Source: Orlajensenia flava
GTDB lineage: Bacteria; Actinomycetota; Actinomycetes; Actinomycetales; Microbacteriaceae
Direction: 5' to 3'
DNA length: 64,000 nt
NCBI RefSeq assembly: GCF_004801905.1
Contig: NZ_SSSN01000001.1
Coordinates: 1-64,000, forward strand
The stretch's first letter is position 1; each line of letters opens with the position of its first letter. Below, in pieces: positions 28,494-36,353 of the stretch. The position numbers and the translations under genes were made by a program. Below the pieces are notes generated by a model. That model had not been told where the DNA came from. It searched no databases and worked only from the letters and a program-made list of their open reading frames with translations.

Positions 28494-30434
28494 TCAGACC
28501 AGCAGCTGGTGGCGGGCGAGCTCCCGGTAGAGCGGCGTGCTCTCCACCAGCTCGGAGTGGGTCCCGGTGCCGATCACCCGGCCGTGGTCGAGCACGACGA
28601 TGCTGTCGGAGTCGACGACCGTCGAGAGGCGGTGCGCGATCACGATGAGCGTCCGGTTCTCGGCCACGGCATCGATCGCGTCGCGCATCAGCTGCTCGTT
28701 GACGCCGTCGAGGCTCGAGGTCGACTCGTCGAGCAGCAGGATCGGCGGGGCTGCGAGGAGAGCGCGAGCAATCGCCAACCGCTGACGTTCGCCGCCGGAG
28801 AGCATGACGCCGTCCTCGCCGACCGGCGCGTCGAGCCCAGCGGTGTCGCGATCGAGCACCTCCGAGAGGTTGACGGCGCGCAGTACCGCGATGCAGTCCT
28901 CGTCGCTGGCCTCCGGGCTCGCGAGGGTGAGGTTGTCGCGGATCGAGCCGGCCAGCGCCGGAGCATCCTGCTCGACGTAGCCGATCTGCGCGCGGAGGTC
29001 GCCACGGTCGAGCGAGCGGATGTCGAGCCCGCCGAGACGCACCTCGCCCGCCGTTGGGTCGTAGAACCGTTCGATGAGTGCGAGGATCGTCGACTTGCCG
29101 GCGCCCGACGGGCCAACGAGGGCCGTGCGGCGACCGCGGGGCACGACGAACGATACACCGTCGAGGACGGGGGGTCGCACCCCGGCCGGAGCGTCGCCGG
29201 AGTGGGCGGCGACGGCATCCGTTCCCCGCCTCTCCGCATCGTCGACTATCTCGTCGAGGGCGGCGAGCGGGTCGCGCCCCGGCACGGCGGCCGGCTCGGC
29301 GATCACCGGTGTGGAGGGGTAGGAGAACGACACACCGACGAATTCGATGGCGTCGGCCTCGGGTCGCACGGCGGCGTTCGCCGGGCCGATGATGATGGCC
29401 AGCGGCGCGATGTCGCGGTCGATGGCGTCCTCGGACGGGAGCTCGATGATCTCCTGGATGCGGCCGAGTGCGCCGAGCGCGGAGTTGACCGACGTGAGTG
29501 CGCCGAACGCCTGGCCGAGCGGGGAGATCAGCATGAAGAGCAACATGATGAACGCGACCAGGCTGCCGATGGTCAGTGCGCCCGACGCGACGCGGAAGCC
29601 TCCGAGTCCGAGCACCACGAGCAGCGAGACCTGCAGGGCGATCCCCGCCACCGGCACGACGAGCGCGGAGATGCGGGCGACCTTGACGCCGGCGTCGTAG
29701 GCTCCGACGGCGTGGGCCTCGACGGCGGCGATCTCACGGTCGGTCGCTCCGGCGGCTCGCACCGTGCGCACCGCGCTGATGCTGCGCTCGACGCCGGATG
29801 CGAGATCGCCGACCTTTTCCTGCGTTACGAGGCTCGCCTCGCGGATGCGCCGGGAGAGCAGGACGACGACCACCACGGAGACCGCGATGACGAGCACGGT
29901 CGCTCCGAGCAGAACAGGGTCGATGACGAGCATCGCGATGAGCGCTCCGACGAACAGGAGTGCCCCGCCGATGCTGTCGACGAGACCCTGCGTGAGGACG
30001 GCGCGGAGGAGCGTGGTGTCGCTGCCCACGCGCGAGACGAGGTCGCCGGTGCGGCGCCGGTCGAACTCCGCGATGGGCAGGTGCAGCATGCGGGCGACCA
30101 GGTGTCGACGACTGGAGAGCACCACGGACTCGCCCGTTCGCTGCAACAGGTAGTGCTGGTAGCCGCTGATGAGCGCCGCGACCACGACCAATGCGATGAG
30201 CAGGGCGACGAGGTTGCCGAGGTCCACCCCGGCCTGCACACGCGTGATGAGGCGGCTCACGAGCAGGGGCTGGGCCAGGCTCGCCGCTGCCCCGACGACG
30301 CTGAGTGCGACGACGATGCCGAGCACCTTCTTGTGTTCGAAGAGGTAGGGGAGTAGCTGCGAGAACGTCGCCCGAGGGCCGTCCGTGGCCTTGCGCCGGC
30401 CGAGTCCGCGCGTGCGCGTGGAGGTGTCGCTCAT
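28494..30434 (-). CDS. ABC exporter, fused permease and ATPase
   Basis: A 646-aa half-transporter: six TM helices (about 35-320), then the ATPase with Walker A GPSGAGKST, signature LSGGERQRLAIARALL, Walker B ILLLDESTSSLD and the H-loop IAHRLST. About 50 residues (roughly 355-400; alanine/proline/aspartate rich) are inserted between the A-loop tyrosine segment SFSYPSTP and PVLDGVSFVV. It follows the tiny HTH gene by 56 bases and probably shares its promoter. Multidrug or lipid export, substrate unknown. Confidence 0.88.
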   Translation of the reverse strand: MSDTSTRTRGLGRRKATDGPRATFSQLLPYLFEHKKVLGIVVALSVVGAAASLAQPLLVSRLITRVQAGVDLGNLVALLIALVVVAALISGYQHYLLQRTGESVVLSSRRHLVARMLHLPIAEFDRRRTGDLVSRVGSDTTLLRAVLTQGLVDSIGGALLFVGALIAMLVIDPVLLGATVLVIAVSVVVVVLLSRRIREASLVTQEKVGDLASGVERSISAVRTVRAAGATDREIAAVEAHAVGAYDAGVKVARISALVVPVAGIALQVSLLVVLGLGGFRVASGALTIGSLVAFIMLLFMLISPLGQAFGALTSVNSALGALGRIQEIIELPSEDAIDRDIAPLAIIIGPANAAVRPEADAIEFVGVSFSYPSTPVIAEPAAVPGRDPLAALDEIVDDAERRGTDAVAAHSGDAPAGVRPPVLDGVSFVVPRGRRTALVGPSGAGKSTILALIERFYDPTAGEVRLGGLDIRSLDRGDLRAQIGYVEQDAPALAGSIRDNLTLASPEASDEDCIAVLRAVNLSEVLDRDTAGLDAPVGEDGVMLSGGERQRLAIARALLAAPPILLLDESTSSLDGVNEQLMRDAIDAVAENRTLIVIAHRLSTVVDSDSIVVLDHGRVIGTGTHSELVESTPLYRELARHQLLV

Positions 30435-30490
30435 GGTGTCTTCCTGTTCGGGCGCGGCGGGCCGATGCCGGCCGCCGTTCGGGGCTGCGC

Positions 30491-30706
30491 TCAGGCGCGG
30501 CCGTACTTCTTGTGCACGGCCTGCTTGGTGACCTCGAGGGCGAGGGCGATCAGCTGCCAGCTCGCACCGGCGGTGCGGGCGCGGCGGACGGCGATGGCCT
30601 CGACACGGTCGAGTTCACGGTGCAGGCGATGGATGGCGCGAAGTGCGTCGATGGGGTCGTCACTTCCCGCGCTGGCGGCGAGGGTGTGAATAGTGGTGAC
30701 GTCCAT
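30491..30706 (-). CDS. 71-aa helix-turn-helix regulator
   Basis: A 71-aa protein: residues 16-45 form a helix (DDPIDALRAIHRLHRELDRV) and 46-71 a compact HTH (RTAGASWQLIALALEVTKQAVHKKYG). This shape is common in Actinobacteria beside Clp-N or ABC genes. Start at ATG 30706, not the in-frame ATGs at 30742 or 30718, as the promoter -10 (30719-30714) puts transcription start at about 30707. Two GTCAAC-N4-GTTGAC palindromes on the promoter suggest that it represses itself and the ABC gene. Confidence 0.8.
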   Translation of the reverse strand: MDVTTIHTLAASAGSDDPIDALRAIHRLHRELDRVEAIAVRRARTAGASWQLIALALEVTKQAVHKKYGRA

Positions 30707-30709
30707 GTC

Positions 30710-30753
30710 GTCAACCATAGTTGACTTGATCCTGAGAGTCAACTCAGGTTGAC
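30710..30753 (-). promoter_or_regulatory. Leaderless promoter with two palindromic operators
   Basis: Minus strand: -35 TTGACT (30742-30737), 17-base spacer, -10 TATGGT (30719-30714), then 7 bases to ATG 30706. GTCAAC-CATA-GTTGAC at 30710-30725 covers the -10, and GTCAAC-TCAG-GTTGAC at 30738-30753 covers the -35. Both palindromes are perfect in their 6-base arms, centres 28 bases apart. Confidence 0.78.
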
Positions 30754-30759
30754 GCGATC

Positions 30760-30856
30760 CCGCCGTGTGAAGGCGCCGGCCTCGTCGTTTCGCGCCAGTC
30801 CGGTGCTCGACGCCCGCTCGCCTTCACATCGATGGCGAGTCGCCTTCACACGGCGG
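30760..30856. repeat. Long-armed inverted repeat at the psuK 3' end
   Basis: CCGCCGTGTGAAGGCG (30760-30775) and its perfect complement CGCCTTCACACGGCGG (30841-30856) are 65 bases apart; a third partial copy CGCCTTCACA is at 30819-30828, with a smaller CTCGCC/GGCGAG pair around it. The right arm overlaps the psuK stop. It may end psuK transcripts and looks like a dispersed palindromic repeat. Confidence 0.75.
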
Positions 30857-31742
30857 AGCGGGTGGACGCCCCCGGACTGGCGAGGACGGATGCGGCCCGG
30901 CCGTGGCCCGATAGGCACGCCACCTCGGGCGATGCGCCGCCGAGGAGGGCCGTGAGGAACCCGGCGGCGAACGCGTCACCGGCGCCGGTCAGGTCGCGGA
31001 TGCCGGTGACGGGTGGCACCGCGACGTGGGTGACATCCGTCCCGCGCAGGATCGCGGTCGGTCGCGGGCCGTTCTTGACGATGACGACGGTGCGCTCGGG
31101 CACCGGGAGGCTCCGTCCGGGCCGGATGCCCAGTAGGGCGGACTCCTCGGCGTTGGCGATGAGGTAGTCCGGGGCGATGTCGGCGAGTCTCTGCAGGCAG
31201 GCATCGACACCGAGTGCGTTGATGAGCCCCGTCGACGATGCGTCGATCGAGAGGCTGGCTCCCGTGGATCGCGCCACGTGCAGCGCGTCGAGGACGGCAG
31301 AGCGCATCGGTTCACCGGCGAAGCCGTAACTCGGGGCGTGCAGGTGAGCGATGCCGTCGAGCCAGGCGGGGTCGACGGCATCGAGCAGCCCCGCTGCCCC
31401 GCGGTCGGGGAACATCGTGCGTTCGCCCTCCGTGTCGACGAGCAGCACCACCGTGCCCGTGCTGCCGGTGCGCTGCAGTCGGGCGTCGACCCCGTGACGG
31501 GCGAGTTCGGCGGCGAGAGCGTCGCCCGCCGCGTCCCGCCCGACGCATCCGATGAACCGTGTCGGCCACGATGCCGCTGCGAGGGCCGCGACGTTCGCGC
31601 CACTGCCCCCGCGGGCCCGGAAGACGCGCGATGCCGTGTCGGTCGCCGGGCGGATGGGCTCGTCGAGCCAGACGACGACGTCCTCGACGATGTCGCCGAT
31701 CACGGCGAGCGCGCGGCCCGACCGCTCAGCCGGCGATGGCAC
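30846..31742 (-). CDS. psuK: PfkB-family kinase, probable pseudouridine kinase
   Basis: A 298-aa ribokinase-fold enzyme: GDIVEDVVVW at the N-terminus, ARGGSGANVAALAA (substrate side), and the C-terminal signature DLTGAGDAFAAGFL with the catalytic Asp. Taken alone it could be a ribokinase or another sugar kinase; the 17-base overlap with psuG points to pseudouridine kinase, making pseudouridine 5'-phosphate for PsuG. Confidence 0.82.
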   Translation of the reverse strand: MPSPAERSGRALAVIGDIVEDVVVWLDEPIRPATDTASRVFRARGGSGANVAALAAASWPTRFIGCVGRDAAGDALAAELARHGVDARLQRTGSTGTVVLLVDTEGERTMFPDRGAAGLLDAVDPAWLDGIAHLHAPSYGFAGEPMRSAVLDALHVARSTGASLSIDASSTGLINALGVDACLQRLADIAPDYLIANAEESALLGIRPGRSLPVPERTVVIVKNGPRPTAILRGTDVTHVAVPPVTGIRDLTGAGDAFAAGFLTALLGGASPEVACLSGHGRAASVLASPGASTRSAV

Positions 31743-32634
31743 GGGCGATCTCGGCGCCGAGGGCCACGTTGCCGCGGTAGACCTCCAGATTGACCTCGAG
31801 GCTCTCGCCGCCGGTCGCCCGCTGCAGGTGGTCGAGCAGGAACGGGGTGATGTCGTGCCCCGTCACCCCGGCCGAGCCGGCAGCGGCGAGAGCCTCGTCG
31901 AGCACGCGGTCGTGCAACACGGGGTCGAGCTGGCGGTCGGCGGCGACGGGGTTGGCGATCAGCACCGCGGACTCGAGGCCGAGGGCGTCCCGGATGCGGG
32001 CGAGCTCGGCCGCTTCCTCCGCGCTGTCGACGCTGTACTCGACCGCGTGGCCGGAGTCCGCGACGTAGAAGCCGGGGTATCGGGTGGTGCGGTAGCCGAC
32101 CACGGGGATGTTGAGGGTCTCGAGGCGCTCGAGGGTCGCTGCGACATCGAGGATCGACTTCACCCCGGCGCTGACGACGGTGATGGGGGTTCTGGCCAGC
32201 GTGCCGAGGTCGGCCGACTCGTCGAAAGTCTCGCTGGCGCCGCGGTGGACACCGCCGAGTCCGCCGGTGGAGAACACTCGGATGCCGGCCCGATGCGCCA
32301 GCCACGCCGTCGCGGCGACAGTCGTGCCGCCGTCGAGGCGTCGTAGTACGGCCGGCGGCAGGTCGCGGACGCTCACCTTTGCCGCATCCGTCGCCGCCAG
32401 GCGCTCGATCTCGTCGGATGTCAGGCCGACCGTGGGAACGCCTCTCACGACGCCGATCGTCGCCGGCACCACCCCGGCGCCGCGCACGGATGCCTCGGCC
32501 GCGAGCGCGGTCTCGAGTCCGCGGGGATGAGGGAGTCCGTGCGTGAAGATCGTCGACTCCAGCGCCAGGATGGGCAGGCCGTCGGCCGCCGCTGCGCGCA
32601 CCTCATCGCTGATGCGGACGGGGGAGTGCTCCAT
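31726..32634 (-). CDS. psuG: Pseudouridine-5'-phosphate glycosidase
   Basis: A 302-aa enzyme cleaving the C-C glycosidic bond of pseudouridine 5'-phosphate to uracil and ribose 5-phosphate. Typical segments: ALESTIFTHGLPHPR near the start, TVAATAWLAHRAGIRVFSTGGLGGVHRG, ITVVSAGVKSILD, and the N-P-V-A-A region. TAACAT ends 6 bases before its ATG (leaderless pattern). With psuK it forms a two-gene pseudouridine salvage operon. Confidence 0.95.
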   Translation of the reverse strand: MEHSPVRISDEVRAAAADGLPILALESTIFTHGLPHPRGLETALAAEASVRGAGVVPATIGVVRGVPTVGLTSDEIERLAATDAAKVSVRDLPPAVLRRLDGGTTVAATAWLAHRAGIRVFSTGGLGGVHRGASETFDESADLGTLARTPITVVSAGVKSILDVAATLERLETLNIPVVGYRTTRYPGFYVADSGHAVEYSVDSAEEAAELARIRDALGLESAVLIANPVAADRQLDPVLHDRVLDEALAAAGSAGVTGHDITPFLLDHLQRATGGESLEVNLEVYRGNVALGAEIARAIAG

Positions 32635-32640
32635 CCGCTC

Positions 32641-32646
32641 ATGTTA
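32641..32646 (-). promoter_or_regulatory. -10 element of psuG-psuK
   Basis: On the minus strand TAACAT (32646-32641) ends 6 bases before the psuG ATG. No good -35. Confidence 0.4.
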
Positions 32647-32713
32647 GGGGTGATCGTCGCCCGACGCGGCTCTCGCCGAGGAAAGCGCCGCCCGGAGCGT
32701 CGGCGGCATGCGT

Positions 32714-32719
32714 TAGCGT
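32714..32719 (+). promoter_or_regulatory. -10 element of the ABC-2 exporter operon
   Basis: TAGCGT ends 6 bases before the GTG start at 32726, the same spacing as at 1592. No good -35. Confidence 0.4.
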
Positions 32720-32725
32720 TTCACC

Positions 32726-33652
32726 GTGCCAGAGCCCGTCATCGTCGCCCGCGACCTCGTCAAGACCTACGGCGAGCTGTCGGCCGTCGACGGCATCTCG
32801 TTCGAGGTGGCCGCCGGCGAGTCCTTCGGATTGCTCGGGCCGAACGGTGCGGGCAAGTCGACGACGATGCGCATGGTCGGCGCCGTCTCGACGCGCACGA
32901 GCGGCGAGCTGAGCATCCTGGGCCTCGACCCCGACGGCAGCGGGCCCGAGATCCGCTCGCAGCTGGGCGTGGTCCCTCAGGCCGACAACCTCGACACCGA
33001 GCTGCGGGTGCGCGAGAACCTGCTGGTGTACGGCCGGTACTTCGGGCTGCCCCGGCGGCAGGTCGCCGCCCGTGCCGACGAACTGCTCGCGTTCGCCCAG
33101 CTGGAGGACAAGGGCAAGGCCAAGGTCGACGCGCTGTCGGGAGGCATGAAGCGCCGCCTCACCATCGCCCGTGCCCTCATCAACGATCCGCGCATCCTGC
33201 TGCTCGACGAACCCACCACGGGGCTCGACCCGCAGGCCAGGCACGTGCTCTGGGACCGCCTCTTCCGGCTCAAGGAGCAGGGCACCACCCTGCTGCTGAC
33301 GAGGCACTACATGGATGAGGCCGAGCAGCTCTGCGATCGGCTCGTCGTCGTCGACAAGGGCGTGATCATGGCCGAGGGGACGCCGGCCGAACTCATCCGC
33401 CGCTATTCCACGCGGGAGGTGCTCGAGGTGCGGTTCGGCAGTGATCGCAACGCGGCGGTGGCCGAGCAACTGCACGGCATCGGCGAGCGCGTCGAGGTGC
33501 TGCCCGACCGCATCCTGGTCTACACCGACAGCGGCGAGGCCGACCTCGTACGCATCACGGAAGCCGGACTCCGACCCGTCACGAGCCTCGTGCGACGCTC
33601 GAGCCTGGAAGACGTCTTCCTCCGCCTCACCGGGCGGAGCCTCATCGAATGA
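32726..33652 (+). CDS. ABC exporter ATPase, daunorubicin-resistance/NodI-like
   Basis: 308 aa. Walker A GPNGAGKST (about 39-47), signature LSGGMKRRLTIARAL, Walker B ILLLDEPTTGLD, then TRHYMDEAEQLCDRLVVVDKG, typical of the DrrA/NodI group. A C-terminal 80-residue extension follows. GTG 32726. Two permease genes follow directly, so one ATPase would serve a heterodimeric channel. Substrate unknown: drug, lipid or surface polymer. Confidence 0.9.
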   Translation: MPEPVIVARDLVKTYGELSAVDGISFEVAAGESFGLLGPNGAGKSTTMRMVGAVSTRTSGELSILGLDPDGSGPEIRSQLGVVPQADNLDTELRVRENLLVYGRYFGLPRRQVAARADELLAFAQLEDKGKAKVDALSGGMKRRLTIARALINDPRILLLDEPTTGLDPQARHVLWDRLFRLKEQGTTLLLTRHYMDEAEQLCDRLVVVDKGVIMAEGTPAELIRRYSTREVLEVRFGSDRNAAVAEQLHGIGERVEVLPDRILVYTDSGEADLVRITEAGLRPVTSLVRRSSLEDVFLRLTGRSLIE

Positions 33653-33662
33653 GCGATCGTCC

Positions 33663-34499
33663 GTGAGCGCGCTCGAGACCCGCACGGATGCGCAGGCCGC
33701 CATCGCCGCAGCCACTCGACCGCGACGCTGGGGGTTCTGGTACGTCGCCGAGCACCGGTTCCGGGTGATGCGCAGCTACACCGGGACGGTCGTCGTCGCA
33801 GGCATCGGCTCGCCCGTGCTCTACCTCTACGCGCTCGGCGTCGGCCTCGCCACCATCGTCGACGCCAGTGGAACCACCATCGGCGGCGTCAGCTACCTCG
33901 TCTTCGTCGCACCGGCACTGCTCGCGAGTGCGGGTATCACGGCGGCCACCGAGGAGTTCAGCTATCCCGTCTTCCTCGGCTACAAGTGGAACCCGACCTT
34001 CACCGGCATCCACTCCTCGCCCATCACGCCGCACCAGATCGTCGACGGCGTCATCGTCTCCGTCGTCGTGCGACTCACGGTCAACATGGTGCTGTTCTAC
34101 CTGCTGATGCTCGTGTTCGGGGCGGTGCCGTCCGCGACGGGCTTCCTCGCGATCCTTGCCGGTCTACTCGGGGGTCTCGCCTTCGGCACGATGCTGATGA
34201 GCTACACCTCGACCTTGGAGGACGACACCGGGCAGATCGCGATGGTGATGCGGTTCATCGTGCTTCCGATGACGCTGTTCTCCGGCACGTTCTTCCCGCT
34301 CGCCCAGTTCCCGCTCTGGCTGCAGTGGATCGGATGGATCTCACCGCTCTGGCACAGCACCGAACTCGCACGAGTGGCGACCTATGGCTACGCGGAGCCG
34401 GTGTGGCTGACGGCGGTGCACGTGCTCGTGCTCGTCGGCCTGGCCGTGTTCGGCTGGGTGCTGTCGCGACGGATCGCCGTGCGGAGGCTGGAGAAGTGA
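33663..34499 (+). CDS. ABC-2 type permease (subunit 1)
   Basis: A 278-aa protein with six predicted TM helices (VVVAGIGSPVLYLYALGVGLA first) and the ABC-2 pattern MRFIVLPMTLFSGTFFPL before the last helices. GTG 33663 is used, 10 bases after the ATPase stop; the frame is open much further upstream only because it overlaps that gene. It overlaps the next permease by 4 bases (GTGA). Confidence 0.88.
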   Translation: MSALETRTDAQAAIAAATRPRRWGFWYVAEHRFRVMRSYTGTVVVAGIGSPVLYLYALGVGLATIVDASGTTIGGVSYLVFVAPALLASAGITAATEEFSYPVFLGYKWNPTFTGIHSSPITPHQIVDGVIVSVVVRLTVNMVLFYLLMLVFGAVPSATGFLAILAGLLGGLAFGTMLMSYTSTLEDDTGQIAMVMRFIVLPMTLFSGTFFPLAQFPLWLQWIGWISPLWHSTELARVATYGYAEPVWLTAVHVLVLVGLAVFGWVLSRRIAVRRLEK

Positions 34500-35329
34500 G
34501 CGCGCCCGTGCGGCAGGAGTCCCTGTCATCGGCGCCCGGCCGACGCGGCGTCGGCAGCCTCTACGCGGGCAACGCCCGCTCGGTCATGCTGCGCGGCTGG
34601 GAGGCCACACGCAGCACCAACTGGCTGGTGATCCTCAGCGGACTGTTCGAGCCGGTGTTCTACTTGCTCGCCCTGGGGGTGGGGTTGGGCGCGCTGGTGG
34701 GACGGGTGACGACGACCACCGGCGAGCAGGTCTCGTACGCGGCGTTCATCGCCCCGGCGCTGCTGGCCGTGGCCGCGATGAACGGAGCCGTCTACGACTC
34801 GACCTGGAATGTGTTCTTCAAGATGCGATTCGCTCGGCTCTACGAGGGGATGCTCTCCACGTCGCTCGGTCCTCTCGATGTCGCGACCGGCGAGATCCTG
34901 CTCGCGCTCGCGCGCGGCGCTCTCTACGCCATCGGGTTCCTCATCGTCATGCAGGTGCTGGGGCTCAACCTGTCATGGTGGGCGCTGCTCGCGCTCCCGG
35001 CGGTGCTGATGATCGCCTTCGGCTTCGCGAGCGTGGGCATGGCCGTGACGAGCTACATGAAGACCTTCCAGCAGATGGACTGGATCACGTTCCTCATGCT
35101 GCCGATGTTCTTGTTCTCGGCGACGTTCTATCCACTCTCGGTCTACCCCGAATGGATCCAGCACGTCATCCAGGCCCTTCCGCTCTGGCACGGCGTCGAG
35201 ATCGTGCGGGCGCTCACGACCGGCGCCGTAGACGTGGGCATCCTCTGGCACGGGCTCTACTACGCCGTGATGATCGTGCTCGGCCTGGTGTTCACCACGC
35301 GGCGCTTGCGCGTGCTGTTCCTCGACTGA
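34496..35329 (+). CDS. ABC-2 type permease (subunit 2)
   Basis: 277 aa, six TM helices. Paralogous with the preceding permease: FEPVFYLLALGVGLGALV resembles its first helix, and MLPMFLFSATFYPLSVYP its ABC-2 motif. GTG 34496 overlaps the previous stop. The duplicated pair suggests a heterodimeric exporter. Confidence 0.88.
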   Translation: MSAPVRQESLSSAPGRRGVGSLYAGNARSVMLRGWEATRSTNWLVILSGLFEPVFYLLALGVGLGALVGRVTTTTGEQVSYAAFIAPALLAVAAMNGAVYDSTWNVFFKMRFARLYEGMLSTSLGPLDVATGEILLALARGALYAIGFLIVMQVLGLNLSWWALLALPAVLMIAFGFASVGMAVTSYMKTFQQMDWITFLMLPMFLFSATFYPLSVYPEWIQHVIQALPLWHGVEIVRALTTGAVDVGILWHGLYYAVMIVLGLVFTTRRLRVLFLD

Positions 35330-35367
35330 ACCGGCGGATCAGCGGATGCCGCACGAGGGGCCGCCCC

Positions 35368-35373
35368 TATGCT
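35368..35373 (+). promoter_or_regulatory. -10 element before the small membrane protein
   Basis: TATGCT ends 6 bases before ATG 35380 (leaderless pattern); no good -35. Confidence 0.45.
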
Positions 35374-35379
35374 GGGGCC

Positions 35380-35871
35380 ATGAACACGCTCTTCAATGTT
35401 CTGCACGTCGTGACTGCCGTGTTCATCGTCGGCCCGCTGGCGATCCTGCCGATGACCGCGCTGCGTGCGCTGCGCACCGGGAGCGGCGCTCAGGTCTCCA
35501 CGCTCGCCACGTCGACCGCCGTGTTCGGGCGGCTGTCGATCGTCGTGGTCATCTTGGGCTTCGCGGTGATGGGCACGAGCGACCCGAAGTACGGCACCTC
35601 GGTCACGACGCCGTGGGTGCTGTGGTCGCTCATCCTGTGGCTGGCCGCCGCCGTGGTCAGTGAGGCCGTCGTTGTTCCGTCGATGAAGAAGGCCGCTCGG
35701 GCGCTGAGCGGGTCGCCGGACCTCACCGGCGCGGCCGGCGGAGCCGCGACGGCCGGCACTGCGTCGGTCGCGCAGGCGGCCACCGACTTCTACGGACGCA
35801 TCGCGGCCGGCAGCGGGATCGTCTCGGTGCTGCTCGTCGCGGTGGTGGTGCTGATGGTCTGGAAGCCCTGA
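35380..35871 (+). CDS. Small integral membrane protein, DUF2269-like
   Basis: A 163-aa protein with four predicted TM helices (FNVLHVVTAVFIVGPLAILP first; LWSLILWLAAAVVSEAVVVP third; VSVLLVAVVVLMVWKP last) and an alanine/glycine-rich loop. The H-V-V-T-A-V-F-I-V-G start resembles DUF2269 proteins. Function unknown. Convergent with ribH; the stops are covered by a perfect 7-bp hairpin. Confidence 0.78.
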   Translation: MNTLFNVLHVVTAVFIVGPLAILPMTALRALRTGSGAQVSTLATSTAVFGRLSIVVVILGFAVMGTSDPKYGTSVTTPWVLWSLILWLAAAVVSEAVVVPSMKKAARALSGSPDLTGAAGGAATAGTASVAQAATDFYGRIAAGSGIVSVLLVAVVVLMVWKP

Positions 35872-35886
35872 GGCGTCAGGCCTCAG
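35868..35886. terminator. Hairpin across two convergent stop codons
   Basis: CTGAGGC (35868-35874) pairs with GCCTCAG (35880-35886) with a 5-base loop. It contains the TGA of the membrane-protein gene and the TGA of ribH on the other strand. A compact candidate bidirectional terminator without a T-tract. Confidence 0.5.
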
Positions 35887-36353
35887 CCGCGCAGCGCCTT
35901 CAGCGCTCGGACCGTGGCGATGGCGGCGTCCGCCGCCTCCGCGCCCTTGTCCTCCTTCGAGCCCGGCAGTCCGGCCCGGTCGAGCCCCTGCTGCTCGTCC
36001 TCGAGGGTGAGGACACCGAAGCCGACAGGCTTGCCCGTGTCGAGAGCGACGCGGGTGAGGCCATCCGTCGCCGCGGACGAGACGTACTCGAAATGCGGGG
36101 TGCCGCCGCGGATGATCACTCCGAGGGCGACAACCGCATCCGCTCCCGCCTCGAGGGCGGCCTTCGCGATGACGGGCAGCTCGAAGCTGCCGGGTGCCCG
36201 CACGATCCGGTACGACGCGCTGGCGGCCTCCAACGCCCGGACGGCGCCGGCGATGAGTCCGTCGGTGATCTCGGCGTGCCAGAAACCGGCGACGATCACG
36301 ACGTCGAGGCCGGAACCGTCGGTGTCGAGGGTGGGGGAGCCTGCTCCGCTCAT
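35883..36353 (-). CDS. ribH: 6,7-dimethyl-8-ribityllumazine synthase
   Basis: A 156-aa lumazine synthase: VVIVAGFWHAEITDGLI, the RAPGSFELPVIAK substrate loop, GVIIRGGTPHFEYVS (catalytic His) and GFGVLT. It condenses the ribityl-pyrimidine with 3,4-dihydroxybutanone 4-phosphate. Last gene of the rib operon; overlaps ribBA by 4 bases. Confidence 0.96.
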   Translation of the reverse strand: MSGAGSPTLDTDGSGLDVVIVAGFWHAEITDGLIAGAVRALEAASASYRIVRAPGSFELPVIAKAALEAGADAVVALGVIIRGGTPHFEYVSSAATDGLTRVALDTGKPVGFGVLTLEDEQQGLDRAGLPGSKEDKGAEAADAAIATVRALKALRG

